Source: Elusimicrobiota bacterium (GTDB lineage Bacteria; Elusimicrobiota; Elusimicrobia; FEN-1173; JAKLIF01). Taken from it: DNA of 64,000 nt. The translations under genes and the position numbers were made by a program. The notes under the pieces are model-generated. The model searched no databases. It was given only the letters and a program-made list of their open reading frames with translations, and had not been told where the DNA came from. The stretch covers positions 62,001 through 126,000 of the forward strand of contig JAKLIF010000008.1 of the NCBI GenBank assembly GCA_022709755.1. Direction: 5' to 3'. Below are positions 1 through 8,608 of this stretch, piece by piece. The first letter of the stretch is position 1; each line of letters starts with the position of its first letter.

Positions 1-66
1 ATACTAAAACGGTTTTAGAAGGTCAGTGGATCGACCGGAACACCGGTCACGATGGGAGGGCGTCAC

Positions 67-435
67 TTGAAGAAAAAGATACTTGTGGTTGAGGACGAGC
101 GAGCCATCGCCGAATACCTCGAAGCTCTTCTGGGATTGAGCGGTTACACCATCCAGATTTCGATGGACGGCAAAGCCGCCGTCGAACAGGCCCGCGAATG
201 GTTTCCGGACCTGGTCCTGTTGGACATCATGTTGCCGAAACTCAACGGCTTCGACGTCTGCAAGATCCTGAAACAGGATGCCGCTCTCAAGAACGTGCCC
301 ATCATCATGCTCACCTCCCTGTCTCAAATGGGCGACGTGGAACGCGCTTTCGATTCCGGCGCCAACGATTACCTCAGCAAACCGATCGACGCGGAACGCC
401 TTGTTCAAAAGATCAAGAAATACCTGCCCGAGTAG
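67..435 (+). CDS. Single-domain response regulator (CheY-like receiver)
   Basis: A stand-alone receiver domain of 122 residues with no output domain, so it probably signals by protein contact in the cytoplasm. The acidic pocket is E9-D10, the phospho-acceptor is D53 in LLDIMLP, the switch residue is T83 in IIMLTS, and the conserved lysine is K105 in SKP. I chose the TTG at 67 because GGGAGGG at 54-60 lies 6 bases upstream, an ideal ribosome binding site. The ATG at 52 overlaps that site and would add five residues before the first beta strand. No histidine kinase is in the window. The gene precedes a nucleoside transporter by 27 bases and may be co-transcribed with it. Confidence 0.9.
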   Translation: MKKKILVVEDERAIAEYLEALLGLSGYTIQISMDGKAAVEQAREWFPDLVLLDIMLPKLNGFDVCKILKQDAALKNVPIIMLTSLSQMGDVERAFDSGANDYLSKPIDAERLVQKIKKYLPE

Positions 436-462
436 CCCTTTCATCCGCGTTTTCCACATCCG

Positions 463-1914
463 ATGAGCGGAAAATACAGACGCATCCTGTCCTTGTGGTT
501 GTTGTTCCTCGCGTTCGGGATCCTGGGCGCGGCGGGAGCATCGATCGGGGCTTGGGCCCTGTCGTCTTCCTCCGACACGGTGGCGGTCTCCACGCCGGCG
601 CCGACCGCGCCCTCCACCGCCGAAGGGCGCATCCGCCAGATCCAATCCGCCGAGGCGGACCTGAGTTGGACGGCCCGCGTGGTCTCTCTGGGGGGGCTTT
701 TCGTCCTCCTCGGTCTGTGCTGGCTCATGTCCAACAACCGCCGTAAGATCAACTGGTCGTTGGTGGCCTGGGGCACGGCGCTCCAACTCCTCTTCGCGAT
801 CCTGGTCCTGAAGACCTCTCCCGGCCTTTGGGTGTTCGAACGGCTCAACGACCTTGTCAACGCCTTGCTGGGGTTCACCCAGGAAGGGACCGAATTCCTG
901 TTCCGCTCCATGTCGTCGGGCCGGATGGAATCGCCCATGCTGAACTTCGCTTTCACGGTGCTTCCCACCATCATCTTTTTCTCGTCGCTGATGACCGTCC
1001 TCTACCACGTGGGGATCATGCCCTGGATCGTCAAGGCGTTCGCCGTGGCCATGCGGAAGACCATGAAGACGTCCGGCGCGGAGACGCTCTCCACCTCGGC
1101 CAACATCTTCGTGGGCCAGACGGAAGCGCCGTTGGTGGTCAAACCCTACATCGAGAAGATGACGATGAGCGAGCTGATGGCGGTGATGGTGGGGGGGTTC
1201 GCCAACACGGCGGGCGGGGTCTTGGCGGCCTACGTGGGTCTCCTGCGCGACTCGTTCCCGGACATCGCCGGTCACTTGATCGCCCAATCCGTCATGTCGG
1301 CGCCGGCGGCCCTGGTGTGCGCGAAGATCGTCTTTCCGGAGACGGAACGTCCGGAGACGCACGGTGAGTTCCATATGACCATGGAAAAGGTGGATTCCAA
1401 CGCCATCGACGCGGCGGCCCGCGGCGCGGCGGAGGGGTTGAAACTGGCCTTGAACGTGGCGGCCATGCTCCTGGCGTTCATCGCCCTCATCGCCATGCTC
1501 AACGGCGGATTGAAACTGGCCGGCACCTGGTTCGGTTGCGGGGCCGTCTCCCTCGAACGGATCTTCGGTTTCGCCTTTTGGCCGTTGGCCTGGGTGATGG
1601 GCGTGCCGACACCCGATTGCACCCTGGTGGCCCAATGGCTGGGAACCAAGACCGTTTTGAACGAGTTCGTCGCCTATCTGGACATGGCTCAATACCTCAA
1701 CGGCGGTTCGCCCATCCATTACCGCTCGGTGGTCATCGCGTCCTACGCGCTCTCGGGGTTCGCCAATTTCTCGTCCATCGCCATCCAGATCGGGGGTATC
1801 TCGGGCATCGCGCCGTCCCGCCGTCACGATCTGGCGAAGATCGGACTGAAGGCCATGTTCGTCGGGGCCATCGCCACTTTCACGACCGCGACCATCGCGG
1901 GACTTTTGATCTAA
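463..1914 (+). CDS. Concentrative nucleoside transporter (CNT/NupC family)
   Basis: An inner-membrane, ion-coupled nucleoside importer of 483 residues. The family signature is clear: a gate-domain stretch followed by NIFVGQTEAPLVVKPY, where the QTEAP motif lies in the nucleoside-binding region, then GGFANTAGG and the hydrophobic C-terminal transport domain ending GISGIAPSRRHDLAKIG. An N-terminal extension of about 70 residues carries one extra membrane segment and a Ser/Thr/Pro-rich linker not typical of short NupC proteins. The next gene starts 14 bases after the stop, suggesting one transcript with the HEAT-repeat gene. The substrate (pyrimidine or purine) cannot be read from the sequence. 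Confidence 0.9.
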   Translation: MSGKYRRILSLWLLFLAFGILGAAGASIGAWALSSSSDTVAVSTPAPTAPSTAEGRIRQIQSAEADLSWTARVVSLGGLFVLLGLCWLMSNNRRKINWSLVAWGTALQLLFAILVLKTSPGLWVFERLNDLVNALLGFTQEGTEFLFRSMSSGRMESPMLNFAFTVLPTIIFFSSLMTVLYHVGIMPWIVKAFAVAMRKTMKTSGAETLSTSANIFVGQTEAPLVVKPYIEKMTMSELMAVMVGGFANTAGGVLAAYVGLLRDSFPDIAGHLIAQSVMSAPAALVCAKIVFPETERPETHGEFHMTMEKVDSNAIDAAARGAAEGLKLALNVAAMLLAFIALIAMLNGGLKLAGTWFGCGAVSLERIFGFAFWPLAWVMGVPTPDCTLVAQWLGTKTVLNEFVAYLDMAQYLNGGSPIHYRSVVIASYALSGFANFSSIAIQIGGISGIAPSRRHDLAKIGLKAMFVGAIATFTTATIAGLLI

Positions 1915-1928
1915 CGAGGACACTTTCC

Positions 1929-4076
1929 ATGAACGAACAACTCATACCGGCCTACATCCGATCGGCCGTCATCAACCAGCGGATCTACCCGTCGGGCAGC
2001 CCCATCGTCGAGCGCGGCATCGCGCAGATCTTCCAGTCCATCGACGAGTTCCTGAAACAGGAGGACCGCCTCACCGTCACGGAGAATCAGGGCAAGGTCC
2101 TGATCAAAGGGAAGGACGTCCCCGACGCGGCCGCCCTCGGCCCCATTATGCAGGAACACGCCATCCAGAGCGTCACCTTCCAGAGGGGCCTCACGCTCCC
2201 GGAGGTGAAACAGATGGTCGTCCTCCTCAGTCTCAAAAAACTCCCCGACGAGAACGCGGCCGAATGGCTTCAGAAACAGCAGGTCACGCACATCTCCATC
2301 GACAAGTCGAAACTGGTGGAACTCTTCGAGGGCGAGATCGTGCTGAAACGGGTGGACCAGCTCTTTTCCGGCGCCCACGATTTCATCGGGGTGGTCTCCG
2401 CGCTCCGGGAATCCTACGACATGATGGACAAGGCCCCCGGCGACCGGGAGAAGAACGAGATCCAGGAGCACGTCGCCCGCCGCATGGCGTCCATGGAACC
2501 GTCCCTCCTCCGTGACATCATGGAGAACGAGCTCCCCAAACGCGTCGAGGAATCCGGTCTCAAACAGATGACGCTCAACGCCATCACCCAGGACAAGATG
2601 AAGGACATCTTCAGCGAGATCGGGAACTGGTATAAACAGGTGCGCGAGGAGACCCAATCCGAATTCGAGGTCGTCGAACATCTCAACAAGCTCAAGGACT
2701 TCCTGAAAAAGCTCCTCACCGCGCCCGCCAGCAAGGAAGTGCCGTTCGTCCTCTATCAGGAGTTGATGGAACAGGGGATCCTGTCGGAGATCCCTCCCGA
2801 GATCAGGAAGGAATCCGACGACAATTCGTTGATCCTTCAGGTGGATAAACTGGTGGAGGGACCGGCGTCGGGATTGTTGGAGATGCCCACGCGCGAACAG
2901 TTGCCCGCCATGGTCCGCAAACTCTGCGACCTGGGCCTCGAGGAACTCTCCCGGAAACTGGTGCAGAAACTGCTGGAGAACCTGAAACAGTCTTCTCCCG
3001 TCATCCGCCAGATGTCGTTGAGACTGGTCGTCACGTTCTATGACATCTGCAAGACCAACCGGAAGGAAGCGCTCCTCACGACGTTGGCCAAAGCGGTGGA
3101 ACCCCTGCTCGACACGGAACGCAGCGAGGAGGTCTACAAGGAAATCTCGGTCTTCATCGACGGACTGGTCCGGTATCACCTGATCGAAGGCCGTTACGTC
3201 GAGGCGGGACGCCTGTTGGCGATTCTGCGCCGGCATACCTCCGAATATTCCCAGTTCATCGTCTCCCGGCAGGAGATCTCCCTCGACACCATCAAGAAGA
3301 TCGCCTCCGGCACGTTGGACGTGCTCTCGGAAGACATGCTCAAAGGCGCCGAGGATAAACAGGAGGGGGCCCGGTATGTCCTTTCCCAGATGGGCGAGGC
3401 CGCCATCCCGTTCTTCATCCGGATCATCCGCCGTTCCCCGGAACTCCGACAGAGGAAGATGGCGGCCGGGATGCTGAAGAGTTACGGCGACGCCGGACGG
3501 AAGGCGATCCTGGACGAACTGACCGTCGGCAATTCGTCGGAAGCCCTGCTCAACGTCTTCAGCGTCGTCGACGATTTCCTCGGCCCGGCCACGGTCTCCG
3601 CCTTGGAGATCTTCATCCATCATCCCGACGCGGCGTCGCGGAAATGGGTCATCCAGCTCCTCGGCAAGGTCAAGGACGTCTCGTCCGTGAAACTGCTGAT
3701 CAAGTTCCTCATCGACCCCGATGAGGCGGTCCTTCTCAGCGCTATCCGCGAGTTGGGAGCCTTGAAATCCGTCGAAGCGGTGGATCCCCTGTTGGACGTG
3801 CTCAAGAACCCGTCGGTCCGTGTGCAGGAAGAGGCTTGCCTGGCCCTGGGCCAGATCGCCGATCCCCGTTCCGTGCCGGCCCTCGACGAGATGGTGGGCG
3901 GCCGGTCGGGAGGACTCTTCCGCCGGAAGACGACCGTGGATGAGACGGTCCGCGTGAAAGCGGTCTGGGCGCTGTCCCGCATCAATACGGCCGAATCCAT
4001 CCAGGCGCTTCAGAACGTGGCCGGGGATTCCAACCTCCAGATCCAGGCCATCGTGAAAACCGTCTTGAAAGGTTGA
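1929..4076 (+). CDS. HEAT-repeat protein, 715 aa
   Basis: A large cytoplasmic alpha-helical scaffold with no catalytic motif. The frame is open far upstream into the transporter gene, but GAGGA at 1916-1920 places the start at ATG 1929. The N-terminal part (about residues 1-330) is charged and helical. From about residue 470 there are successive HEAT/armadillo-type helical pairs, such as the repeats around KWVIQLLGKVKDVSSVKLL, AVLLSAIRELGALKSVEAV and VQEEACLALGQIADPRSVPAL. Such repeats act as protein-binding platforms; the partner is unknown. The next gene follows after 10 bases, so the two are likely an operon. Confidence 0.8.
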   Translation: MNEQLIPAYIRSAVINQRIYPSGSPIVERGIAQIFQSIDEFLKQEDRLTVTENQGKVLIKGKDVPDAAALGPIMQEHAIQSVTFQRGLTLPEVKQMVVLLSLKKLPDENAAEWLQKQQVTHISIDKSKLVELFEGEIVLKRVDQLFSGAHDFIGVVSALRESYDMMDKAPGDREKNEIQEHVARRMASMEPSLLRDIMENELPKRVEESGLKQMTLNAITQDKMKDIFSEIGNWYKQVREETQSEFEVVEHLNKLKDFLKKLLTAPASKEVPFVLYQELMEQGILSEIPPEIRKESDDNSLILQVDKLVEGPASGLLEMPTREQLPAMVRKLCDLGLEELSRKLVQKLLENLKQSSPVIRQMSLRLVVTFYDICKTNRKEALLTTLAKAVEPLLDTERSEEVYKEISVFIDGLVRYHLIEGRYVEAGRLLAILRRHTSEYSQFIVSRQEISLDTIKKIASGTLDVLSEDMLKGAEDKQEGARYVLSQMGEAAIPFFIRIIRRSPELRQRKMAAGMLKSYGDAGRKAILDELTVGNSSEALLNVFSVVDDFLGPATVSALEIFIHHPDAASRKWVIQLLGKVKDVSSVKLLIKFLIDPDEAVLLSAIRELGALKSVEAVDPLLDVLKNPSVRVQEEACLALGQIADPRSVPALDEMVGGRSGGLFRRKTTVDETVRVKAVWALSRINTAESIQALQNVAGDSNLQIQAIVKTVLKG

Positions 4077-4086
4077 CCGCCGGCCC

Positions 4087-5268
4087 GTGTCCTCCCCGTT
4101 CCTCACGATCGCCAAACGTTTCTGCGTCGGATTCGCGCTCTCCCTGTCGCTCGCCGTTCCGTCGGTCTTTGCCGAAGAGGGTCCTCCGTCGTCGTCTCCC
4201 CGCAACAACATCTCCGAGGGTTTCGTGGCCCTCTACAACCTGGACTACGTCACCGCCCGTCGGAATTTCCAGGTCCTCGTGGATTCGCCGTCCACCGAAC
4301 TCCTCGGTTACACGGGGTTGGTGGTCACCAGCTGGTGGGAACTCACCAACGAATACGACGAGAACGACCCGGCGGCCGAAAAAGAATTCCTTAAATTGGT
4401 CGAGAGGAGCGTCGTCCTCTGCAAGAAGCGGATGGCGGAAGACGACCCGCACGGTCTCACCCATCTGTGTTACGGCGCCCTCCTCGGCATCAAAAGCCGC
4501 TGGGAGATCGTCCAAGGGCAATGGCTCAAGGCCTACCTCGACGGAAAACAGGCCTACAAACTCCAGTATAAGGCGGTGCAGATCAATCCTCAGCTCTACG
4601 ACGCCTATCTGGGCGTGGGGATCTTCCATTACTACACCGACACTCTCCCGAAACTCCTCAAGATATTGACCTGGCTGGTCATCCGGGGCGACCGCGAGTT
4701 GGGCATCCAGGAGATCAAGTCCGCCATGACCCAGGGACAATTCTCCAGCCAGGCCGCGAAATGTTTCCTCATCGACATCTACAGCAACATCGAGAAGAAC
4801 TATCCGGAAGCTGATCGCGTCTGCGTCGACCTCCGCGTGGAACTGCCCGAAAGTTCCTTCGCCCATCTGGTGCACCTCATGGCCATTCAGAACCTGAAGG
4901 ACTGGCCCCGATTGGAGAAAGAATCCAACGAATACCTGGCGCGGATCGAACGGGGTTTGCCGTCTTATCGCCCGGCTTACAAGAACCGAGGGCTCTTCGC
5001 CCTGGCCAACAGTTATATGGGGATGAAACGCTATGACGACGCCATCGCCCTCTACTCGAAGATCATCAATGAGCTCGACAACGGCGACCGGTGGGTCACC
5101 TGGACCATCCTCCAGAGGGGGAAATGCCACGACCTGAAGGGGGACCGCGCCGCCGCCCGGGCCGACTACCAGCGTGTCCTCAAACGGCGCAACGTCTGGT
5201 TGTTCCACGACCACGCCAAAAAAGTTTTGAAGAATCCTTTCGTCTCCACGCCCGACCAGCCCATCTGA
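4087..5268 (+). CDS. Exported TPR-containing protein
   Basis: 393 residues starting at a GTG. The first 28 residues form a signal peptide: basic SSPFLTIAKR, a hydrophobic core FALSLSLAVPSV and an FAEE cleavage region, so the protein is exported to the periplasm or cell surface. The rest is helical with tetratricopeptide-like pairs, clearest at about residues 300-385 (NSYMGMKRYDDAIALYSKII and GKCHDLKGDRAAARADYQRVL). No enzymatic motif is visible. It sits 10 bases downstream of the HEAT-repeat gene and 11 bases upstream of rlmN. A role as an envelope assembly scaffold is plausible but unproven. Confidence 0.75.
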   Translation: MSSPFLTIAKRFCVGFALSLSLAVPSVFAEEGPPSSSPRNNISEGFVALYNLDYVTARRNFQVLVDSPSTELLGYTGLVVTSWWELTNEYDENDPAAEKEFLKLVERSVVLCKKRMAEDDPHGLTHLCYGALLGIKSRWEIVQGQWLKAYLDGKQAYKLQYKAVQINPQLYDAYLGVGIFHYYTDTLPKLLKILTWLVIRGDRELGIQEIKSAMTQGQFSSQAAKCFLIDIYSNIEKNYPEADRVCVDLRVELPESSFAHLVHLMAIQNLKDWPRLEKESNEYLARIERGLPSYRPAYKNRGLFALANSYMGMKRYDDAIALYSKIINELDNGDRWVTWTILQRGKCHDLKGDRAAARADYQRVLKRRNVWLFHDHAKKVLKNPFVSTPDQPI

Positions 5269-5279
5269 TCCGTCTCCCC

Positions 5280-6365
5280 ATGTCCCCCGAGTCCACTCCG
5301 TTGCCGCCGGTGCTCTTGGATGTCCCTTTGGGCGAGTGGCCCTCGATGATCGGGGTGTCCGGCGCGGAGATCTACCGCGTGCGCCAGTTACAGGACTGGT
5401 TCTTCCAGCGCCGCATCAAATCGTTCGATGAGATCACGGTCTGGCCCGCCGCTCTGCGCCGGGCCTGTGCGGAGAAACTCACCCTTCGCTCGTTGGTCCC
5501 CGACGGGCAGGTCGCTTCCGCCGAGGATGGCACTGTCCGTTTCACCTACAAGACCCGCGACGGGCTCCTGTTCCCGTCGGTGTTCCTGCATCCGCCCCAG
5601 GGCGGCGACCCCGTCGACCCCGATGAAGACGAAGTCCCGGGGGGGCGCAGTTCCTTGTGTCTGTCCACCCAGGTCGGTTGCGCCTGGGGATGTTCCTTCT
5701 GCGCGTCGGGGCGTGTTCCCTTCAAGAGGGACCTCACCCAGACGGAGATCGTGGAGCAGATCTTCTGGGCGGAAGAACTGACCGGCCGCCGTCTCCAGTC
5801 CATCCTGTTCATGGGAATGGGAGAACCGTTGGCCAATTACGAGAACGTCGTGCGGGCGTTGCAGTGGATCCGCGGCAGCGAAGGGCTCCACTATGGGCTT
5901 CGGCATGTGACGGTGTCCACCACCGGGTTGGTCCCGCAGATCCAGCAACTTTCCAAGGGCGCGCCCGCGGTGAACCTGGCCATCAGTCTGCATGCGGCCG
6001 ACGACGAGACCCGAAAGAAGATCATGCCGCGGTCGGCCCGATGGACCATTAAGGAAGTTCTCAAGGCCGCCTGGGATTACCAGGTCAAGACGCGCGGGTC
6101 GCGTCTCACGTTCGAATACGTGATGCTGGACGGAATCAACGATTCCCAGCGCAACGCCCAGCGCCTCTCGAATTTTCTCCGGCACCGCAAATGCTGGGTG
6201 AACCTCATCGTCTATAATCCGGTGCCCGGCCTCCCGTTCCAACCGTCGACGGAAGAAAAGGTCAAGAAGTTCTCCGACATCCTGTCCGAACGAGGCATCT
6301 GGACCCGCGTGCGGCGGCCTTTGGGCAAAGACATCGGCGCTGGCTGCGGCCAACTCTCCGTTTAA
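5280..6365 (+). CDS. rlmN: Dual-specificity RNA methyltransferase RlmN
   Basis: A radical-SAM enzyme that adds C2 methyl groups to A2503 of 23S rRNA (and A37 of some tRNAs in the family). The 4Fe-4S motif CAWGCSFC has C134, C138 and C141. The two further family cysteines are present: C127 in SSLCLSTQ and C356 in GAGCGQL, which in E. coli RlmN correspond to the resolving and methyl-carrying cysteines. SAM-binding GMGEPL and ISLHA motifs are intact. The ATG at 5280 gives 361 residues, normal for the family; the frame continues upstream inside the TPR gene but without a homologous extension. This is the last gene before the repeat cluster. Confidence 0.95.
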   Translation: MSPESTPLPPVLLDVPLGEWPSMIGVSGAEIYRVRQLQDWFFQRRIKSFDEITVWPAALRRACAEKLTLRSLVPDGQVASAEDGTVRFTYKTRDGLLFPSVFLHPPQGGDPVDPDEDEVPGGRSSLCLSTQVGCAWGCSFCASGRVPFKRDLTQTEIVEQIFWAEELTGRRLQSILFMGMGEPLANYENVVRALQWIRGSEGLHYGLRHVTVSTTGLVPQIQQLSKGAPAVNLAISLHAADDETRKKIMPRSARWTIKEVLKAAWDYQVKTRGSRLTFEYVMLDGINDSQRNAQRLSNFLRHRKCWVNLIVYNPVPGLPFQPSTEEKVKKFSDILSERGIWTRVRRPLGKDIGAGCGQLSV

Positions 6366-6398
6366 CGAAACGATCCAGATCCGTCCCTTCTCTTTAAT

Positions 6399-6576
6399 CT
6401 GTCATTTCCGAATGCTTTTATCGTCCCGATTACGCTAAAGATAGGGATCGTCCCTTGACGGGACAGGAATCTAGTCCGAGCATAGAGGGCAGGATTTAAG
6501 AAGACGACGGTCTGTGTGAAATGCGGACGGATATTTGTAGGGCTGGATCCCCTATAGAGACATTAGGGGATGACAG
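6399..6576 (+). mobile_element. MITE-like repeat, copy 1 (long form)
   Basis: A 178-bp unit whose left end CTGTCATTTCC and right end GGGGATGACAG are near-perfect terminal inverted repeats. It contains a second hairpin near the right end (ATCCCCTA...TAGGGGAT). It carries a 42-base insert relative to the 136-bp copies 3 and 4; the insert includes the small hairpin GTCCC-TTGAC-GGGAC. No reading frame of its own, so any movement would need an enzyme acting in trans. Confidence 0.75.
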
Positions 6577-6599
6577 CGTTAAGTGAGGAAAGTTTTTAA

Positions 6600-6696
6600 T
6601 CCGTCATCCCCGAACGTTTTTATCGTCCCGATTACGCTAAAGATAGGGATCGTCCCTTGACGGGACAGGAATCTAGTCCGAGCATAGAGGGAAGAG
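6600..6696 (+). mobile_element. MITE-like repeat, copy 2 (left half only)
   Basis: Begins with the same left terminus (CGTCATCCCCG) and the long-form insert, then matches copy 1 up to AGCATAGAGGG. Homology stops about 25 bases before the GIY-YIG start codon, so the right half is missing and the gene lies in its place. Confidence 0.7.
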
Positions 6697-6718
6697 ATTT
6701 TAGAGAACGGTTATAATA

Positions 6719-7000
6719 ATGGCTTATTTTGTCTATATCCTTACCGATCAAAAGAATGGGTCTTTGTATGTGGGTGTCACAGGGGACCTTCAACGGCGTG
6801 TTTATTCTCATAAAGAAAAATATGTCGATGGTTTTACGAAGAAATATGATGTAAACCGGCTTGTCTATTTTGAAATGACCGATAATGTTCTGAGTGCTAT
6901 CCAACGAGAAAAACAGATAAAAAAATGGAATCGTGATTGGAAAATAGCGCTGATAGAAAAGACGAATCCGGAATGGAAAGATTTATATGAGACACTGTAG
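6719..7000 (+). CDS. GIY-YIG family nuclease, single domain
   Basis: A 93-residue single-strand or branched-DNA endonuclease-type domain. The signature is FVYIL (GIY equivalent) at residues 4-8, then GSLYVGVTGDLQRRVYSHK with the catalytic-type arginine about 10 residues after YVG. YEMTDNV-like and EREKQIKKW stretches match the UPF0213/YhbQ-like group. The gene is AT-rich compared with its neighbours and sits between a half copy and a full copy of a short inverted-repeat element. This group is often found inside such repeats (general knowledge), so it may be a passenger or driver of them. Cellular role unknown. Confidence 0.85.
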   Translation: MAYFVYILTDQKNGSLYVGVTGDLQRRVYSHKEKYVDGFTKKYDVNRLVYFEMTDNVLSAIQREKQIKKWNRDWKIALIEKTNPEWKDLYETL

Positions 7001-7009
7001 TAATTTAAT

Positions 7010-7145
7010 CTGTCATTTCCGAATGCTTCTATCGGAAATCTAGTCCGAGCATAGAGGGCAGAATTTAGGAAGACGACGGTCCGTGTGAAACCCGGACGGA
7101 TATTTGTAGGGCTGGATCCCCTATGGAGACATTAGGGGATGACAG
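7010..7145 (+). mobile_element. MITE-like repeat, copy 3
   Basis: 136-bp short form: left end CTGTCATTTCC, right end GGGGATGACAG. It starts within 10 bases of the GIY-YIG stop codon. Confidence 0.75.
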
Positions 7146-7169
7146 CGTTAAGTGAAGAAAGTTTTTAAT

Positions 7170-7305
7170 CTGTCATCCCCGAACGTTTTTATCGGGGATC
7201 TAGTCCGAGCATAGAGGGAAGAATTTAAGAAGACGACGGTCTGTGTGAAACGCGGACGGATATTTGTAGGGCTGGATCCCCTATGGAGACATTAGGGGAT
7301 GACAG
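7170..7305 (+). mobile_element. MITE-like repeat, copy 4 (perfect inverted ends)
   Basis: 136 bp with perfect 11-bp terminal inverted repeats (CTGTCATCCCC and GGGGATGACAG) and an internal CCCCGA...TCGGGG hairpin next to the left end. This is the best-preserved copy and defines the element. Confidence 0.8.
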
Positions 7306-7329
7306 CGTTAAGTGAAGAAAGTTTTTAAT

Positions 7330-7460
7330 CTGTCATTTCCGAATGTTTTTAGCGTCCCGATTACGCTAAAGATAGGGATCGTCCCTTGACGGGACAGGAA
7401 TCTAGTCCGAGCATAGAGGGCGATTTGATAAGACGACGGTCCGTGTGAAACGCGGACGTA
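7330..7460 (+). mobile_element. MITE-like repeat, copy 5 (right end lost)
   Basis: Long-form left half, then homology continues to about CGCGGACGTAT and stops; the right inverted repeat is absent. It borders the promoter region of the PASTA gene. Confidence 0.65.
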
Positions 7461-7499
7461 TTTCTCCCCTGAAGCGCAACAAAGCCGGAGAACGCCCGT

Positions 7500-7528
7500 T
7501 TGGGTAAATTGACTGTCTTTGGTATAAT
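7500..7528 (+). promoter_or_regulatory. Possible sigma-70 promoter for the PASTA gene
   Basis: A perfect TATAAT at 7523-7528 lies 12 bases before the ATG at 7540, with a weak TTGGGT 17 bases upstream (7500-7505). Transcription would start only about 5 bases before the gene, making the message almost leaderless, which agrees with the absence of a Shine-Dalgarno sequence. Confidence 0.45.
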
Positions 7529-7539
7529 GACGGAACCTC

Positions 7540-8607
7540 ATGGAAAACAACGAGAACAAGAATCTGAACGATCATCTGGTGGCCGGCGCGCGCAAGGTCG
7601 TCACGTCCCGCGTGTTCCGCACGTTCATCCATCTGACGGAAGTGTTCATGAAGGGGCTCATCCACTGGCTCAAGAAGTTCCCCGGCCTGTCGGTGTTCCT
7701 CCTCATCTTCTTCACCATCACGCTCGCCTATTGGGCCATGGAACCGCTCATCCACCAGAAGGGCCTCCTCGTGGTGCCCGACCTCGTCGGAAAGAGCGTC
7801 GACCAGGCGTTGGACCTCCTGGCCCCCATGGACCTCTCTCTGGCCAAGGCCTCGGTGGAATTCAACGAATCGTTCCCGGCGGGCGCCGTTCTCCGGCAGG
7901 TCCCTCCGTCCGGCATGTCCGTGCGCGAGGGGAAAGTGATCCGCGTCACCATCTCCAGCGGCGGCCAGGTCGTCTTTGTTCCCGACATGAAGAACAAACC
8001 TCTCACCGAGGCCCAGAACATCCTCAAACACCAGGGACTGGTGCTCGGCACCATCTCCGAGGCCTATTCTCAGTTGCACGAAGTCAATTTCGTCATGGAA
8101 CAGACCCCGGAAGCCAACGCCGTCGTCAAGCGCGGACACATGGTGGACCTGCGCGTCTCCAAAGGCGCGCCGCCGGAAGGGACCCTGCTCATCCCCAATT
8201 TCGCCAACCAGGCGCTCCGTCAGGCCACCGAATGGGCCGATTCCCACAACATCAAGAAGGAGATCAAGGAAGAGCTCAACAACGACATGTTGCCCGACAT
8301 GATCATCCGTCAGGAACCGCTGCCCGACACGCTCGTGACCGAAGAGACGGTCCTCCGGTTCGTGGTGAGCCGGTCCACCTACACCTCCAAAGGGGAATCC
8401 AAAGTGATCCGCTATCAGGTGCCCGAAGGGTCTGGCCGGGTGCAGGTGCGCATCTCCGTGCGCGACATGGGGGGGGAACGGGACGTTTTCCAAGGATATC
8501 AGGAGGCGGGTTCCGTCGTGGACGTGCCGATCCGGGTGCGGGGCGCTTCGCGTTCGCGCATCTTCGTCAACAGCGTGCTCATCGAAGAGAGGCCCATCGA
8601 GGAGTAA
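7540..8607 (+). CDS. Membrane-anchored PASTA-domain protein
   Basis: 355 residues: a cytoplasmic N-terminus of about 45 residues, one membrane segment (FPGLSVFLLIFFTITLAYWAM, roughly 46-67), then three extracytoplasmic PASTA domains. Their openings are visible as VVPDLVGKSVDQALDLL, VFVPDMKNKPLTEAQNIL and LIPNFANQALRQATEWA. PASTA domains bind peptidoglycan fragments or beta-lactam-like ligands. There is no kinase or penicillin-binding domain, so it is not PknB or a PBP itself. It is followed one base later by rpe, an arrangement common in bacteria where a PASTA kinase precedes rpe. A cell-wall sensing role is inference. Confidence 0.85.
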   Translation: MENNENKNLNDHLVAGARKVVTSRVFRTFIHLTEVFMKGLIHWLKKFPGLSVFLLIFFTITLAYWAMEPLIHQKGLLVVPDLVGKSVDQALDLLAPMDLSLAKASVEFNESFPAGAVLRQVPPSGMSVREGKVIRVTISSGGQVVFVPDMKNKPLTEAQNILKHQGLVLGTISEAYSQLHEVNFVMEQTPEANAVVKRGHMVDLRVSKGAPPEGTLLIPNFANQALRQATEWADSHNIKKEIKEELNNDMLPDMIIRQEPLPDTLVTEETVLRFVVSRSTYTSKGESKVIRYQVPEGSGRVQVRISVRDMGGERDVFQGYQEAGSVVDVPIRVRGASRSRIFVNSVLIEERPIEE

Positions 8608-8608
8608 C

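Larger units (their letters stand above)
6366..6718. other. Gene-free stretch filled by mobile repeat copies 1 and 2
   Basis: From 6399 onward this stretch is occupied by one complete and one half copy of the short terminal-inverted-repeat element described separately. Only 6366-6398 is unrelated DNA. No other gene is visible. Confidence 0.8.
7001..7539. other. Gene-free stretch filled by repeat copies 3 to 5
   Basis: Copies 3, 4 and 5 follow each other with an exact 160-base period (7010, 7170, 7330). The last 80 bases before the PASTA gene are unique and hold its likely promoter. Confidence 0.8.

Noticed and set aside
1-66. Small palindromes CTAAAAC-GGTTTTAG and GACCGG-AACA-CCGGTC before the first gene
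   Set aside because: Short and at the window edge; could be the end of an upstream gene or terminator that cannot be judged.
4-1923. 639-codon open frame on the minus strand
   Set aside because: Antisense to the response regulator and transporter genes, very rich in Arg, Gly, His and Asp as expected of a GC-rich shadow frame, and no domain.
1911-5214. Long minus-strand frames opposite the HEAT and TPR genes
   Set aside because: Composition typical of antisense frames in GC-rich DNA; the plus-strand genes have ribosome sites and recognisable repeats.
7509-7514. TTGACT as -35 box of the PASTA promoter
   Set aside because: Only 8 bases from the TATAAT; the spacing is far too short.
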